A DNA stretch of 45,857 nt from an uncultured Comamonas sp. (GCA_902175065.1 CABIIJ010000015.1:1-45857), one strand, 5' to 3'. Positions 8,877-16,544 are shown, numbered from the stretch's first letter. The notes: a model not told the origin generated them from the sequence alone. Translations and numbers: made by a program.

Positions 8877-9521
8877 ATGAGCATTTCTTTCCTTGACCAC
8901 ATTACCGTGACGGCCTTCTCGCTGGAATCCGGTGCGGCCTTCGTATCCAAGGCGCTGGGCGTTGCACCCCAGCACGGCGGAGAACATCCGCGCATGGGTA
9001 CCCACAATCTGCTGCTGCGCCTGGGCGCTACGGCCTTTCTGGAAGTCATCGCGCCCAATCCGGCAGTGGCTGCGCCTGCGCGACCCCGCTGGTTTGCACT
9101 GGACAGCCTGGGGCCGCAATCTGCACCGTCGCTCTCCACCTGGGTGGTGCGGACTACAGATATCCATCACGCCGTGGCCACCGCATCCGAGCCGCTGGGG
9201 GCAGTGGAGCCGATGCGCCGGGGGACACTGGACTGGCTCATCACCATCCCGGCAGACGGCAGCCTGCCCCTGGATGGCGTAGCCCCGGCGCTGATCGAGT
9301 GGCATACCGAGACGCATCCGGCTTGCGGGCTGGAGGACAAGGGGCTGTCGCTACAACAACTGGAAATTTTTCATCCGCAACCGCAGCGCGTTTCCGAACT
9401 GCTAGCCGCCCTGGCGCTGGAGGCCCCGGTCTGCGTGCGCCCCGCCCAGCCCGGCACCCCGGCGCATCTGGTGGCGCACATCCAGACGCCGCAGGGGCTG
9501 CGGGTGCTTTCTGCGGGCTGA
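8877..9521 (+). CDS. VOC/glyoxalase-like domain protein
   Basis: About 214 residues. It begins MSISFLDHITVTAFSLESG, the beta-alpha-beta start of a vicinal-oxygen-chelate fold with a potential metal-binding His in LDHI. It continues with MGTHNLLLRLG and TAFLEVIAPNP (conserved FLE(V/I)I segment of Glyoxalase_3-type proteins) and later LIEWHTETHP. These proteins are often annotated as glyoxalase-like or bleomycin-resistance-like; the substrate is unknown. ATG 8877 is preferred because upstream in-frame codons are unrelated to the fold and lie in repeat-like DNA. It converges on btuD with only 14 bp between the stop codons. Confidence 0.8.
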   Translation: MSISFLDHITVTAFSLESGAAFVSKALGVAPQHGGEHPRMGTHNLLLRLGATAFLEVIAPNPAVAAPARPRWFALDSLGPQSAPSLSTWVVRTTDIHHAVATASEPLGAVEPMRRGTLDWLITIPADGSLPLDGVAPALIEWHTETHPACGLEDKGLSLQQLEIFHPQPQRVSELLAALALEAPVCVRPAQPGTPAHLVAHIQTPQGLRVLSAG

Positions 9522-9535
9522 GGCCTGACCTGCGG

Positions 9536-10324
9536 TCAGCCCGGTAGCGCCATCCACAGCCCTTCCACCTGCCGCACGCGGATGCGGTGGTCGAACACCG
9601 CTTCCAGCGCGGCGCGGGTGGCGGCATCGGCGGTCGCGCCCTGGTGCAGCACGCGGCCGGCCTGCAGGACGATGAGGCGATCGGCCTGCAAGGCGATGCC
9701 CAGCTCGTGCAGCACGCTGACCACGGTGGCGCCCCGGGCGGTGCGCTGGCGCACGGTGGCCATCCAGTCGCTTTGGTGCGGGGGGTCGAGGTTGGCCAAG
9801 GGTTCGTCCATCAGCAGCACCGGGGCCTGCGTGGCCAGGGCGCGGGCCAGCAGCACACGCTGGCGCTCGCCGCCGGACAGCTCGGCCAGCGGACGCTCGC
9901 GCCACGCCCAGGCGTGGGTGGCGTGCAGCGCCTGCGCCACGGCGGCGTGGTCGGCCGCGTCGGGCGTGGCCAGCCAGCCCTGGTGCGGCAGGCGGCCCAG
10001 CATGGCCACGTCGTAACTGCTCAAATCGGCAGGGACGGCTTCCCCCTGCCCCAGCCAGGCCAGTTGCCGCGCCCTGGCCCGGCGGCCCCATTGCGCCAGG
10101 GGCTGGCCCAGCAGTTCGACATGGCCCCGGGCCAGCGGCTGCAACCCGGCCAGGGCACGCAGCAAGGTCGATTTGCCCGCGCCGTTGGGGCCGACGATGG
10201 CCGTCCAGGCCGCTTGCGGGATGGCGACATCCACCCCCTCCAGAATCCAGCGCTGGCGCACCTGGACCCCCACCGACACGGCGTGCAGCGCCTGCACGGC
10301 AACATTGACCGCAGGCTTGTTCAT
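9536..10324 (-). CDS. btuD: Cobalamin ABC transporter, ATP-binding protein
   Basis: ATPase subunit of the BtuCDF-type corrinoid importer, about 262 residues. Walker A is GPNGAGKSTLLRAL, the signature is LAELSGGERQRVLLARALA, Walker B with D-loop is VLLMDEPLANLDPP, and the switch His lies in VVSVLHELGIA. The ATG at 10324 overlaps the btuC TGA (ATGA arrangement), which supports both this start and translational coupling. The frame stays open far upstream over btuC, but that part is out-of-frame noise. Siderophore ABC ATPases are similar; the B12 assignment rests on the operon and on the nearby cobO. Confidence 0.88.
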   Translation of the reverse strand: MNKPAVNVAVQALHAVSVGVQVRQRWILEGVDVAIPQAAWTAIVGPNGAGKSTLLRALAGLQPLARGHVELLGQPLAQWGRRARARQLAWLGQGEAVPADLSSYDVAMLGRLPHQGWLATPDAADHAAVAQALHATHAWAWRERPLAELSGGERQRVLLARALATQAPVLLMDEPLANLDPPHQSDWMATVRQRTARGATVVSVLHELGIALQADRLIVLQAGRVLHQGATADAATRAALEAVFDHRIRVRQVEGLWMALPG

Positions 10325-11331
10325 GACGACCAATCCCGCGCACGACGCCGGTACATGAGCAGCAGCAGGTAGCTGCCCCCGAGCAAGGCCGTCAGCACGC
10401 CCACCGGCAGCTCCTGCGGGGCCAGCAGCGCCCGGGCCAGGATGTCTGCCGCCAGCAGCAGCACCGCCCCCATCATGCTGGCCAGCAATACGCTGCTGCG
10501 GTGGGGCGCCTGCACCAGGCTGCGCACCACATGGGGCGCAGCCAGGCCGACAAAGGCGATCAGCCCGGTCTGCGCCACCGCCGTGCCGGTGGCCAGGGCC
10601 AGAACGCCAATCAAGCCCAGCCGCATGGGGGCCAGCGGCAGCCCCAGGCTGGCGGCAGTGGCCTCGCCCAGGGCCAGGCCGTCCAGGGCACGGGCCAGCA
10701 TCCAGGCCGCCCCGGCGCACACCAGCCAGACGCCCAGCATCAAGGCGCAGGCCGCCCAGCCGACAAAGGCCGTGCTGCCCAGGCCAAAGGCTTTCATGGG
10801 TTGCAGGATGTCGGGGTAGCGCAGTTCCAGAACATCGCGCACCGCGCCCAGCACGACGCCAACGACCACCCCGGCCAGCAGCAGGCGCAGCCCCTGCTGT
10901 GCCCCTTGCGCCAGCAGCAGCGCCAGGAACACAGCGGCAGCGGCACCCAGGAAAGCCATCCCCGTCATCCCCAGCCGGGCCAACCACAGCAGACCCACGG
11001 GGGCCGCCCCGGCCAGCACCAGCATCAGGGCGCTGCCCAGGGCCGCCCCCGAGGCGCTGCCCAGCAAATACGGATCGGCCAAAGGGTTGCGGAACAGCCC
11101 TTGCGAAACGGCCCCGGCCAGCCCCAGCAGAGCACCCGCCAGCCAGGCGCCCAGGCTGCGGGGCAGGCGGATTTCCCAGACGATTTGCCGGGCAATGGCA
11201 TCGCCCTGCCAGTGCCACAGGCTCTCCAGCCCGGTGCTGCCCACCGCCACGCCCAAGGCCAGCAGGCCCAGGCTGGCCAGCACCAGGGCCATGCCCAGCC
11301 CGCGCACACGCTTAATCGCTGGCCGGGGCAT
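10321..11331 (-). CDS. btuC: Cobalamin ABC transporter, permease
   Basis: FecCD/BtuC-family inner-membrane permease of about 336 residues, with about ten hydrophobic segments. Family landmarks are RQIVWEIRLPRSLGAWLAGA near the N-terminus, GLFRNPLADPYLLG (conserved NPLA.P..LG block) and GLIAFVGLAAPHVVRSL. The chosen ATG 11331 begins MPRPAIKRVRG just before the first membrane segment and overlaps the btuF end by 20 bp. Longer in-frame extensions to 11502 run inside btuF and are Cys/Trp/Arg-rich nonsense. Middle gene of btuF-btuC-btuD. Confidence 0.9.
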   Translation of the reverse strand: MPRPAIKRVRGLGMALVLASLGLLALGVAVGSTGLESLWHWQGDAIARQIVWEIRLPRSLGAWLAGALLGLAGAVSQGLFRNPLADPYLLGSASGAALGSALMLVLAGAAPVGLLWLARLGMTGMAFLGAAAAVFLALLLAQGAQQGLRLLLAGVVVGVVLGAVRDVLELRYPDILQPMKAFGLGSTAFVGWAACALMLGVWLVCAGAAWMLARALDGLALGEATAASLGLPLAPMRLGLIGVLALATGTAVAQTGLIAFVGLAAPHVVRSLVQAPHRSSVLLASMMGAVLLLAADILARALLAPQELPVGVLTALLGGSYLLLLMYRRRARDWSS

Positions 11332-12232
11332 GGCGGGGCGCTTTCTCCAGCAGGCACTGGGCCAACAACCGGGCGGCTTCATCCATCCGGGGGCCGGGGC
11401 GCAGCAGGATATTGGCCTGCTCCGGCGCAAAGCGGCAAATGCGCTGCGCCCGCACGGCCTCCAGGCGCTCCCACCCCGGGGGCTGCTGCTGCGGATTGGC
11501 ATCCCCCTGAATCATCACCTGGGGGGCGGAACGCAGCACGAACTCCGGGCTGACCAGGGGAAAAGGCCCCATGTCCGGCGGCACGATGTTGACCGCGCCC
11601 ATGCGGGCCAGGATTTCACCGATGTAGGAGCTGGTGCCGGCGGCATACGGCCCACGGCTGACCTCCACGTACACGCGCACACCCCGGATGTCCGCCGGCA
11701 AGGCCCGGGCCGTGGCGTCGATCGCCGCCTGCACGCGCTGCCACAATTGTTCGCCCGCCCGGGGCTTGTCCAGCAACAGCGCCAGGGAAGACACCATGCG
11801 CTCGACCCCTGCCTGGTTTTCTGCATCCAGGGCAAGCGTGCGCACCCCCAGGGCTTCCAGGCGCTGGCGAATCGGCGCAGCGCGGGTGAGCAGGACCACA
11901 TCGGGCCTGAGCGCCACGATCGCCTCCAGGCTGGGATCCAGCCCGCCGCCGACCACCGGCAGGGCGGCGATCGCCTCGGCAGGCCAGCTCGAATAACGGT
12001 CCACCCCGACCAGACGCCGGCACTCGCCCAGGGCGCAGACCGCCTCGGTCAATGCCGGCTGCAGGCTGACGATGCGCTGCGGCACCGCACCCTGCACGAC
12101 AGGCCGCCCCAGACCGTCTACGCCAGCGTGGTGCGCGACCATCTGCAACGGCTGTGCGAAGGCAGCAATGGTTTCACAAAAAAACACAATTGATAGCAGC
12201 CACCGCAATATTTGACTAATTCTCCAATACAT
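11312..12232 (-). CDS. btuF: Periplasmic cobalamin-binding protein
   Basis: Substrate-binding protein of the corrinoid importer, 306 residues. A signal peptide is visible: positively charged start, hydrophobic LLSIVFF..IAAFA and a probable cleavage after AFA. The mature part shows the BtuF/FecB-like pattern PQRIVSLQPALTEAVCALGE, LVGVDRYSSWP, LRPDVVLLT and SSYIGEILARMGAVNIV. The first about 17 codons, including the ATG, lie inside palindromic element copy 3, so part of the export signal is encoded by repeat DNA. The gene starts the leftward btuFCD operon and is divergent from zapB-zapA. I see no B12 riboswitch in the 154-bp spacer. Confidence 0.88.
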   Translation of the reverse strand: MYWRISQILRWLLSIVFFCETIAAFAQPLQMVAHHAGVDGLGRPVVQGAVPQRIVSLQPALTEAVCALGECRRLVGVDRYSSWPAEAIAALPVVGGGLDPSLEAIVALRPDVVLLTRAAPIRQRLEALGVRTLALDAENQAGVERMVSSLALLLDKPRAGEQLWQRVQAAIDATARALPADIRGVRVYVEVSRGPYAAGTSSYIGEILARMGAVNIVPPDMGPFPLVSPEFVLRSAPQVMIQGDANPQQQPPGWERLEAVRAQRICRFAPEQANILLRPGPRMDEAARLLAQCLLEKAPRHAPASD

Positions 12233-12280
12233 TTATCCAGTATTTCTCAATAAAATCAGCGGTACAAGCTACTCTTTTAG
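12182..12280. repeat. Palindromic intergenic element, copy 3 (overlaps btuF start)
   Basis: The left arm TTGATAGCAGCCACCGC (12190-12206) pairs imperfectly with the right arm CAGCGGTACAAGCTACTC and its T-run (12257-12280). A weak inner stem AATAC/GTATT lies in between. It sits between divergent btuF and zapB; its left half is translated as the N-terminus of BtuF. Confidence 0.55.
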
Positions 12281-12386
12281 CTAAATATTTGCCATGGAGA
12301 TTGTAGAAGCCCCACCCCGGCAGCGACGGCTTGCTTGTGCTGCAGCGCACAAAAAATCTTCACTGCACCTACAATATGCCCCCTGC

Positions 12387-12611
12387 ATGACCACACCTCT
12401 TTCCCTCGACGATCTGGCACCGCGCGTGGAAGCGCTGCTCGCCCAGCATGAGCAGTTGCAACAAGCGCACCGCCACCTGCAACAGCAGCTTGCGGCCCTC
12501 ACGCAGGAGCGCGATTCCCTGCGCCTGCGCCTGCAGGCCGCCCGCGCCCGGATCGATGCCCTGATCGTCCAGCTGCCCGCCAATCAGCCCCCGCACCAGG
12601 AGCAGGCATGA
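12387..12611 (+). CDS. zapB: Small coiled-coil protein, ZapB-like
   Basis: 74 residues that are almost entirely one amphipathic coiled coil: heptad leucines through VEALLAQHEQLQQAHRHL and QQQLAALTQERDSLRLR, ending in a Pro-rich tail. A small coiled-coil protein directly before zapA is typical of betaproteobacteria and is usually called ZapB-like, linking ZapA/FtsZ rings. The assignment relies on length, coil and position, since coiled coils give weak homology. ATG 12387 is chosen over an upstream in-frame ATG at 12294 because the extra residues are not coil-forming. Its TGA overlaps the zapA ATG (ATGA), so translation is coupled. Confidence 0.75.
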   Translation: MTTPLSLDDLAPRVEALLAQHEQLQQAHRHLQQQLAALTQERDSLRLRLQAARARIDALIVQLPANQPPHQEQA

Positions 12612-12946
12612 GCCAGGTATCCGTAAAAATCCTGCAGCAAGACTACGTTCTGAGCTGCCCGGACGGGCAGGAAGAAGCGCTGCACGAGGCCGTCGCCAAG
12701 GCCAATCTGGCCATGCTGCCGCTGTGCGAATCGGCCAAGGTGCGCACCCGCGAACAGGCCGCCGTGCTGGCCGCAGTGAACTTTGCCTTCCAGAACCAGG
12801 CACTGCAAAAGCACATCCAGCAAATGTCGCTGCAACCCCAGGCCAGGCCATCCGTGGCCCCTGCTGCCGACAACGCCCGCCTGCAGACACTGATCGAACG
12901 CCTGGACCAGGCCCTGGCAGCCCCTGCACCTCAAACCCACGCATAA
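12608..12946 (+). CDS. zapA: Cell division protein ZapA
   Basis: FtsZ-binding protein that bundles protofilaments at the septum. 112 residues. The N-terminal ZapA head reads VSVKILQQDYVLSCPDGQEE and is followed by the long helix HEAVAKANLAML..VRTREQAAVLAAVNFAF, then a C-terminal coil (LQTLIERLDQAL). Overlaps zapB by 4 bp. The 6S RNA gene follows 63 bp downstream, the conserved zapA-ssrS order of proteobacteria. Confidence 0.92.
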   Translation: MSQVSVKILQQDYVLSCPDGQEEALHEAVAKANLAMLPLCESAKVRTREQAAVLAAVNFAFQNQALQKHIQQMSLQPQARPSVAPAADNARLQTLIERLDQALAAPAPQTHA

Positions 12947-13008
12947 CCGTTCGGTTTTTTTACGCGCCTTCGCCCGCACAGCGAAGACAGGCCGGGTAAA
13001 ATGGGGGC

Positions 13009-13178
13009 GTCTGCAATTCTGTCCGGCTTTATATTGCCTTGAACCAATGCTCATTGAGCACGGGCTTGGTACATTGCCTGGGGAGCGTGATCGTCTCGCG
13101 TCAGATGAACCCAACGCCAGGCTGCCCTCGCCCACCTGAACCCCCGGTTCAGGTTGACGGCTTGGCAGTTTTGCAGAC
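13009..13178 (+). ncRNA. ssrS: 6S RNA
   Basis: Regulatory RNA that mimics an open promoter and binds sigma70-RNA polymerase in stationary phase. The ends pair: GTCTGCAATTCTGTC (13009-13023) with GGCAGTTTTGCAGAC (13164-13178). Internal landmarks are the hairpin CCTGAACCCCCGGTTCAGG, resembling the 3' side of enterobacterial 6S, and the central region around CTGGGGAGCGTGATCGTC. The position directly after zapA is the conserved location of ssrS. A -10-like TAAAAT lies at 12997-13002, seven bases before the predicted 5' end; no good -35 is seen. Ends are predicted to within a few bases. Confidence 0.85.
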
Positions 13179-13197
13179 ACCTTGCCTGCCCGTCAGG

Positions 13198-13875
13198 CTA
13201 GGTCGCACACCACAGTTCCGGGCCATGCACCGCATCCAGCCACAGCGCCCACAAAGCCACCCCCACCAGCATCGCACCAGCCGCCCGCGTGCCCCAATCG
13301 CTGCGCCAGCGGGTCACTGATCCCTGCAGAAAGCGCCAGGCCACCGGTGCCAGCCACAGCCACAGCCCTGAACCGACGCCAAAGGCGAACATGCTCAACG
13401 CCCCGAACCCGGGATTGGCCGCCAGGGCCGCCGTCAATACCGCCGAATACAGCAGGCCGCAGGGCAACAAGGCCCATGCCATGCCTGCCAGCACCGTGCC
13501 GCTGGGCCGACGCACCAGAGGCTGCACCCACCCCCACATAGTGCGGCCTGCCGCTTCCAGCCAGCGTGGCTGCTGGCCCTGCAGCACCATCAACCCGCCC
13601 CAGAACAGGATGGCCAAGTGCATCCCCGTCCAGACCGGGCGCAGCCAGGCAGTATTCGTGGCCAGCCACGCCATTTCCCCCATGGCCCAGGCCGCCAAGG
13701 CGCCAAGGCCGCTGTAGCCCAGCAAACGCCCACCATGAAAGCCGAGCCAGCGGCCACGCGATAGCGCCCCGCCCCCCGAGGTAACCACCGCGCAGGGCGC
13801 AGCGCACATGGCAAGACAATGGGGCCCACCCACGAGCCCCATGATCAAAGTAGTCCACAGCAAAGAGATCAGCAT
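13198..13875 (-). CDS. Sulfite exporter TauE/SafE-like (heavy-metal transport type) membrane protein
   Basis: 225 residues with about six hydrophobic segments. It begins MLISLLWTTLIMGLVGGPHC and continues LAMCAAPC; the GxxHCxxMC signature is typical of the DsbD/UreH-like TauE/SafE subfamily found beside cytochrome cbb3 oxidase and hemN genes. In that setting it is suspected to move copper or another metal for oxidase assembly (family knowledge, not shown here). ATG 13875 lies 5 bp after the hemN stop, so it is downstream in a hemN operon. No ccoNOP genes are in the window. Confidence 0.8.
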   Translation of the reverse strand: MLISLLWTTLIMGLVGGPHCLAMCAAPCAVVTSGGGALSRGRWLGFHGGRLLGYSGLGALAAWAMGEMAWLATNTAWLRPVWTGMHLAILFWGGLMVLQGQQPRWLEAAGRTMWGWVQPLVRRPSGTVLAGMAWALLPCGLLYSAVLTAALAANPGFGALSMFAFGVGSGLWLWLAPVAWRFLQGSVTRWRSDWGTRAAGAMLVGVALWALWLDAVHGPELWCAT

Positions 13876-13880
13876 AGGGA

Positions 13881-15263
13881 TCAGATGATCCGCGAAAAGC
13901 GCTCCCGGCTGCGGTCGGCCTGCAGATAACGGTCAAATACCAGGGCCACTCCGCGCACGAAAAACCAGCCCTTGGGCGTGACACGGATACAGTCCTCCAG
14001 CACTTCGACCAGACCTTCCTCCTGCTGGGCTTGCAGCAGTTCGAACTCGGCAGCGAAGTACTGCCTGCAGTCAATCAGCCAGGCATTGTTGATGGACTCG
14101 AACAGCAGTTCCCCCTGGCACATGATGGACATGATGACGGCGCGGCGGATCAGATCGTCCTTGCTCAGGGCCAGCCCGCGCACGATGGGCAGCAGCCCCT
14201 GGTCGATCAGGTCGTAATACTCGTCCAGGGTCTTGGCGTTCTGGCTGTAAGTGGCACCGATACGGCCAATCGCCGAAACCCCCAGGGCGATCAGGTCACA
14301 GTCCGGCTGGGTGCTGTAACCCTGGAAGTTGCGGTGCAGGCGCCCCTGGCGCTTGGCAATGGCCAGGGCATCGTCGGGCAAGGCAAAGTGATCCATGCCC
14401 ACGTAGACGTAACCTGCATCGATAAAGCTATCAATCGCGGCGGAGAGCATTTCCAGCTTGTCGCCTGCCGTGGGCAAGTCCGGCCGCAGGATGCGCCGCT
14501 GCGACTTGAAACGCTCGGGCAGGTGGGCATAGCCATACAGCGCGATGCGGTCGGGCAGCAACTCCCCGACCTGCTGCAAGGTGCGGGTGAAGGATTGCGG
14601 GGACTGCTTGGGCAGGCCATAGATCAAATCGACGTTCAGGGACTTGAAGCCCATCTTGCGGGCCGCTTCGACCAGGGCAAACACCTGCTCGGCAGGCTGG
14701 ATGCGGTGAACGGCCTGCTGCACGTCGGGATCGAAATCCTGCACGCCAAAGCTCAAACGGTTCAACCCCAGATCCCACAGCACCTGCAGCCGCTCGGGCG
14801 TGACCGTGCGCGGATCGACTTCAACCGAATACTCCCCGTCGGCAGCAAACTCGAAGCGCTGGCGCAACATGTCCATCAGCCCGGCCAACTCTTCATCGGA
14901 CAGGAAGGTGGGCGTGCCGCCACCCAGGTGCAACTGACTGACGACCTGCCCGCGCCCCAGGTGCTGGACATGCAGATCCACCTCGCGCTCCAGGTACGCC
15001 AGGTATTTGGCCGCCCGGTCATGGTGCTTGGTGATGATTTTGTTGCACGCGCAGTAGTAGCACAGCGATTCGCAGAACGGAATATGGATGTACAGCGACA
15101 AAGGCTGCACGGCCGTGGCCGACTGCACTTTGCGCTGCTTGAGCGCGACGATGTAATCTTTCTCCCGGAAAGCTTCGACAAAACGGTCAGCCGTAGGATA
15201 GGAGGTATAGCGTGGCCCAGGTACATCGTAACGACGCAGCAGATCGGGCGTGACAATACTCAT
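13881..15263 (-). CDS. hemN: Oxygen-independent coproporphyrinogen III dehydrogenase
   Basis: Radical-SAM enzyme that decarboxylates coproporphyrinogen III to protoporphyrinogen IX without oxygen, allowing heme synthesis under anoxia. 460 residues. The FeS/SAM motif is FCESLCYYCACN with Cys64, Cys68 and Cys71 (CxxxCxxC); the family N-terminus is VPGPRYTSYPTADRF; HLGGGTPTFLS and LNVDLIYGLPKQ follow. The C-terminal HemN domain is present, so this is HemN rather than the shorter HemW. Start ATG 15263 follows AAGGAG. Divergent from fnr with two FNR boxes between them, consistent with anaerobic induction. Confidence 0.96.
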   Translation of the reverse strand: MSIVTPDLLRRYDVPGPRYTSYPTADRFVEAFREKDYIVALKQRKVQSATAVQPLSLYIHIPFCESLCYYCACNKIITKHHDRAAKYLAYLEREVDLHVQHLGRGQVVSQLHLGGGTPTFLSDEELAGLMDMLRQRFEFAADGEYSVEVDPRTVTPERLQVLWDLGLNRLSFGVQDFDPDVQQAVHRIQPAEQVFALVEAARKMGFKSLNVDLIYGLPKQSPQSFTRTLQQVGELLPDRIALYGYAHLPERFKSQRRILRPDLPTAGDKLEMLSAAIDSFIDAGYVYVGMDHFALPDDALAIAKRQGRLHRNFQGYSTQPDCDLIALGVSAIGRIGATYSQNAKTLDEYYDLIDQGLLPIVRGLALSKDDLIRRAVIMSIMCQGELLFESINNAWLIDCRQYFAAEFELLQAQQEEGLVEVLEDCIRVTPKGWFFVRGVALVFDRYLQADRSRERFSRII

Positions 15264-15320
15264 GGGCAATCTTCTCCTTAGTAAGCCCGCTATTCTGGAG
15301 TAAATCACTAAAGCGCCACC

Positions 15321-15334
15321 TTGACGTGTGTCAA
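15321..15334. promoter_or_regulatory. FNR/ANR-type operator 1 (hemN-fnr spacer)
   Basis: TTGACGTGTGTCAA is a perfect 14-bp dyad with the TTGAN-N4-NTCAA layout of FNR-family sites. It lies midway between two divergent -10-like elements: GATAAT (15359-15364) towards fnr and AGAATA (complement of 15290-15295) towards hemN. The centre would be about 42-44 bp upstream of either predicted start site, near the class II activator position. The distances are my estimates. Confidence 0.75.
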
Positions 15335-15364
15335 TTATTTCTTTAAAAGAAAACGGGCGATAAT

Positions 15365-15378
15365 TTGACCCAGGTCAG
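15365..15378. promoter_or_regulatory. FNR/ANR-type operator 2 (over the predicted fnr start site)
   Basis: TTGACCCAGGTCAG matches the FNR-box layout (TTGAC-N4-GTCA) with one outer mismatch. It begins immediately after the -10-like GATAAT, so a bound dimer would cover the predicted fnr transcription start; negative autoregulation is the simplest reading. Confidence 0.55.
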
Positions 15379-15461
15379 CGTATTGCGGGCTTGCCCCAAT
15401 GTTCTGCGCCTTCCTTTGTTTGCGCCACACTTACCCACCGGGCAATTGCGACCTTTGTTCA

Positions 15462-16190
15462 ATGACACCTACCACCTCCTCCATCCAAGTTACCTGCTCC
15501 AACTGCAACCTGCGTGAACTGTGTATGCCCATCGGGCTCGATGCGCAGCAGATGCAGCGCATCGAGGAAGTGGTGGCCACCCGCCGCAAGATCAAGCGCG
15601 GCGAAATGCTCTTCCAGAACGGCGAGATATTCAACTCGCTCTATGCCATTCGTACCGGGTTCTTCAAGACCTGCGTCGCCACGGAAGACGGTCGCTACCA
15701 GGTGACAGGCTTTCAGATGGCAGGGGAAATCATCGGGCTCGATGGCATCGTGCAGAACCACCACACCTGCGATGCCATTGCGCTGGAAAACGCCGAAGTC
15801 TGCGTGATGCCGTTCAACCGCCTGGAAGAGCTTTCACGGGAGGTGACCGCCCTGCAGTCGCACGTCCACAAGGTGATGAGCCGCGAGATCGTGCGCGAAC
15901 ACAGCGTGATGCTGCTGCTGGGCAGTATGCGGGCCGAAGAACGCCTGGCGGCATTCATCCTGAACCTGGTGCAGCGCCTGCATTCGCGGGGCTTTTCCTC
16001 CTCGGAACTGATCCTGCGCATGACGCGCGAGGAGATCGGCAGCTACCTGGGCCTGAAGCTGGAAACGGTGAGCCGCACTTTCTCCAAGTTCGTCGAAGAC
16101 GGCATCGTCGAGGTCAAGCAGCGCCACATCCGCATCCTCGACCAGGAGGCGCTGCAGCGTCTGGTCAATAGCTCACGCGAAGGCCGCTGA
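15462..16190 (+). CDS. fnr: FNR-family oxygen-responsive transcription regulator
   Basis: CRP/FNR regulator of 242 residues. The N-terminal cluster ligands Cys12, Cys15 and Cys21 (CSNCNLRELC) plus Cys103 (HTCDAIA) fit a [4Fe-4S] oxygen sensor. A cNMP-fold sensor domain is followed by the winged helix TREEIGSYLGLKLETVSRTF, in which the E..SR recognition residues match TTGAT-type boxes. ATG 15462 is used; an upstream in-frame ATG at 15399 adds Cys-rich residues not typical of FNR. It is divergent from hemN, the expected target. A strong intrinsic terminator follows at 16214-16253. Confidence 0.93.
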   Translation: MTPTTSSIQVTCSNCNLRELCMPIGLDAQQMQRIEEVVATRRKIKRGEMLFQNGEIFNSLYAIRTGFFKTCVATEDGRYQVTGFQMAGEIIGLDGIVQNHHTCDAIALENAEVCVMPFNRLEELSREVTALQSHVHKVMSREIVREHSVMLLLGSMRAEERLAAFILNLVQRLHSRGFSSSELILRMTREEIGSYLGLKLETVSRTFSKFVEDGIVEVKQRHIRILDQEALQRLVNSSREGR

Positions 16191-16213
16191 AGCATCGAGT
16201 TGGACAAACACGC

Positions 16214-16253
16214 AAATGGCCAAAGAAGGCGCCGTGCCCCTTTGGCCATTTTT
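16214..16253 (+). terminator. Intrinsic terminator after fnr
   Basis: AAATGGCCAAAG (16214-16225) pairs perfectly with CTTTGGCCATTT (16240-16251), followed by further T. The stem begins with A's, so it could also end leftward transcription of the small gene at 16275-16544. Confidence 0.8.
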
Positions 16254-16274
16254 CCTTGGAACGTGTTGACGATC

Positions 16275-16544
16275 CTAGAGGTACCAATTGAGCGCCTGCG
16301 GACGCCGCTCGGTCGTGAACCACAGCGGCTCCAGGTACAGGCGCTCCGGCTTGACCGGCTCATCGTGCCCGACCAGATACACCATCATTTCCCTGCGGCG
16401 CAGTACCACATGGCTGACGGTTTCTTCCCGCCCCCCCTGCAAGACGCGGGTTCCGGGCTTGAACACGGGCATTTGGAACAAATGGCCCCGAGACGAAGCA
16501 TCGGCCCCCGGGGCCGCCTGGGTAAAAGTCGTACTGTTCATCAT
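16275..16544 (-). CDS. Small protein of unknown function
   Basis: About 89 residues, which I do not assign to a characterised family. The N-terminal 20 residues are polar (Ser/Thr/Ala-rich). The rest looks like a compact beta-rich domain: FKPGTRVLQGGREETVSHVV, then RRREMMVYLVG, and a Trp-containing C-terminus LEPLWFTTERRP. No signal peptide or membrane segment. ATG 16544 follows AAAGG at six bases; ATG 16541 is the next codon. Convergent with fnr and divergent from the BASS-like transporter. Coding is supported by the ribosome site, composition and lack of a competing frame. Confidence 0.65.
   Translation of the reverse strand: MMNSTTFTQAAPGADASSRGHLFQMPVFKPGTRVLQGGREETVSHVVLRRREMMVYLVGHDEPVKPERLYLEPLWFTTERRPQALNWYL

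Noticed and set aside
9536..11218. A 560-codon frame suggesting a btuC-btuD fusion
   Set aside because: The N-terminal 300 codons are an out-of-frame reading of btuC, whose true frame has the FecCD motifs. The ATPase proper starts at 10324 with an ATGA overlap.
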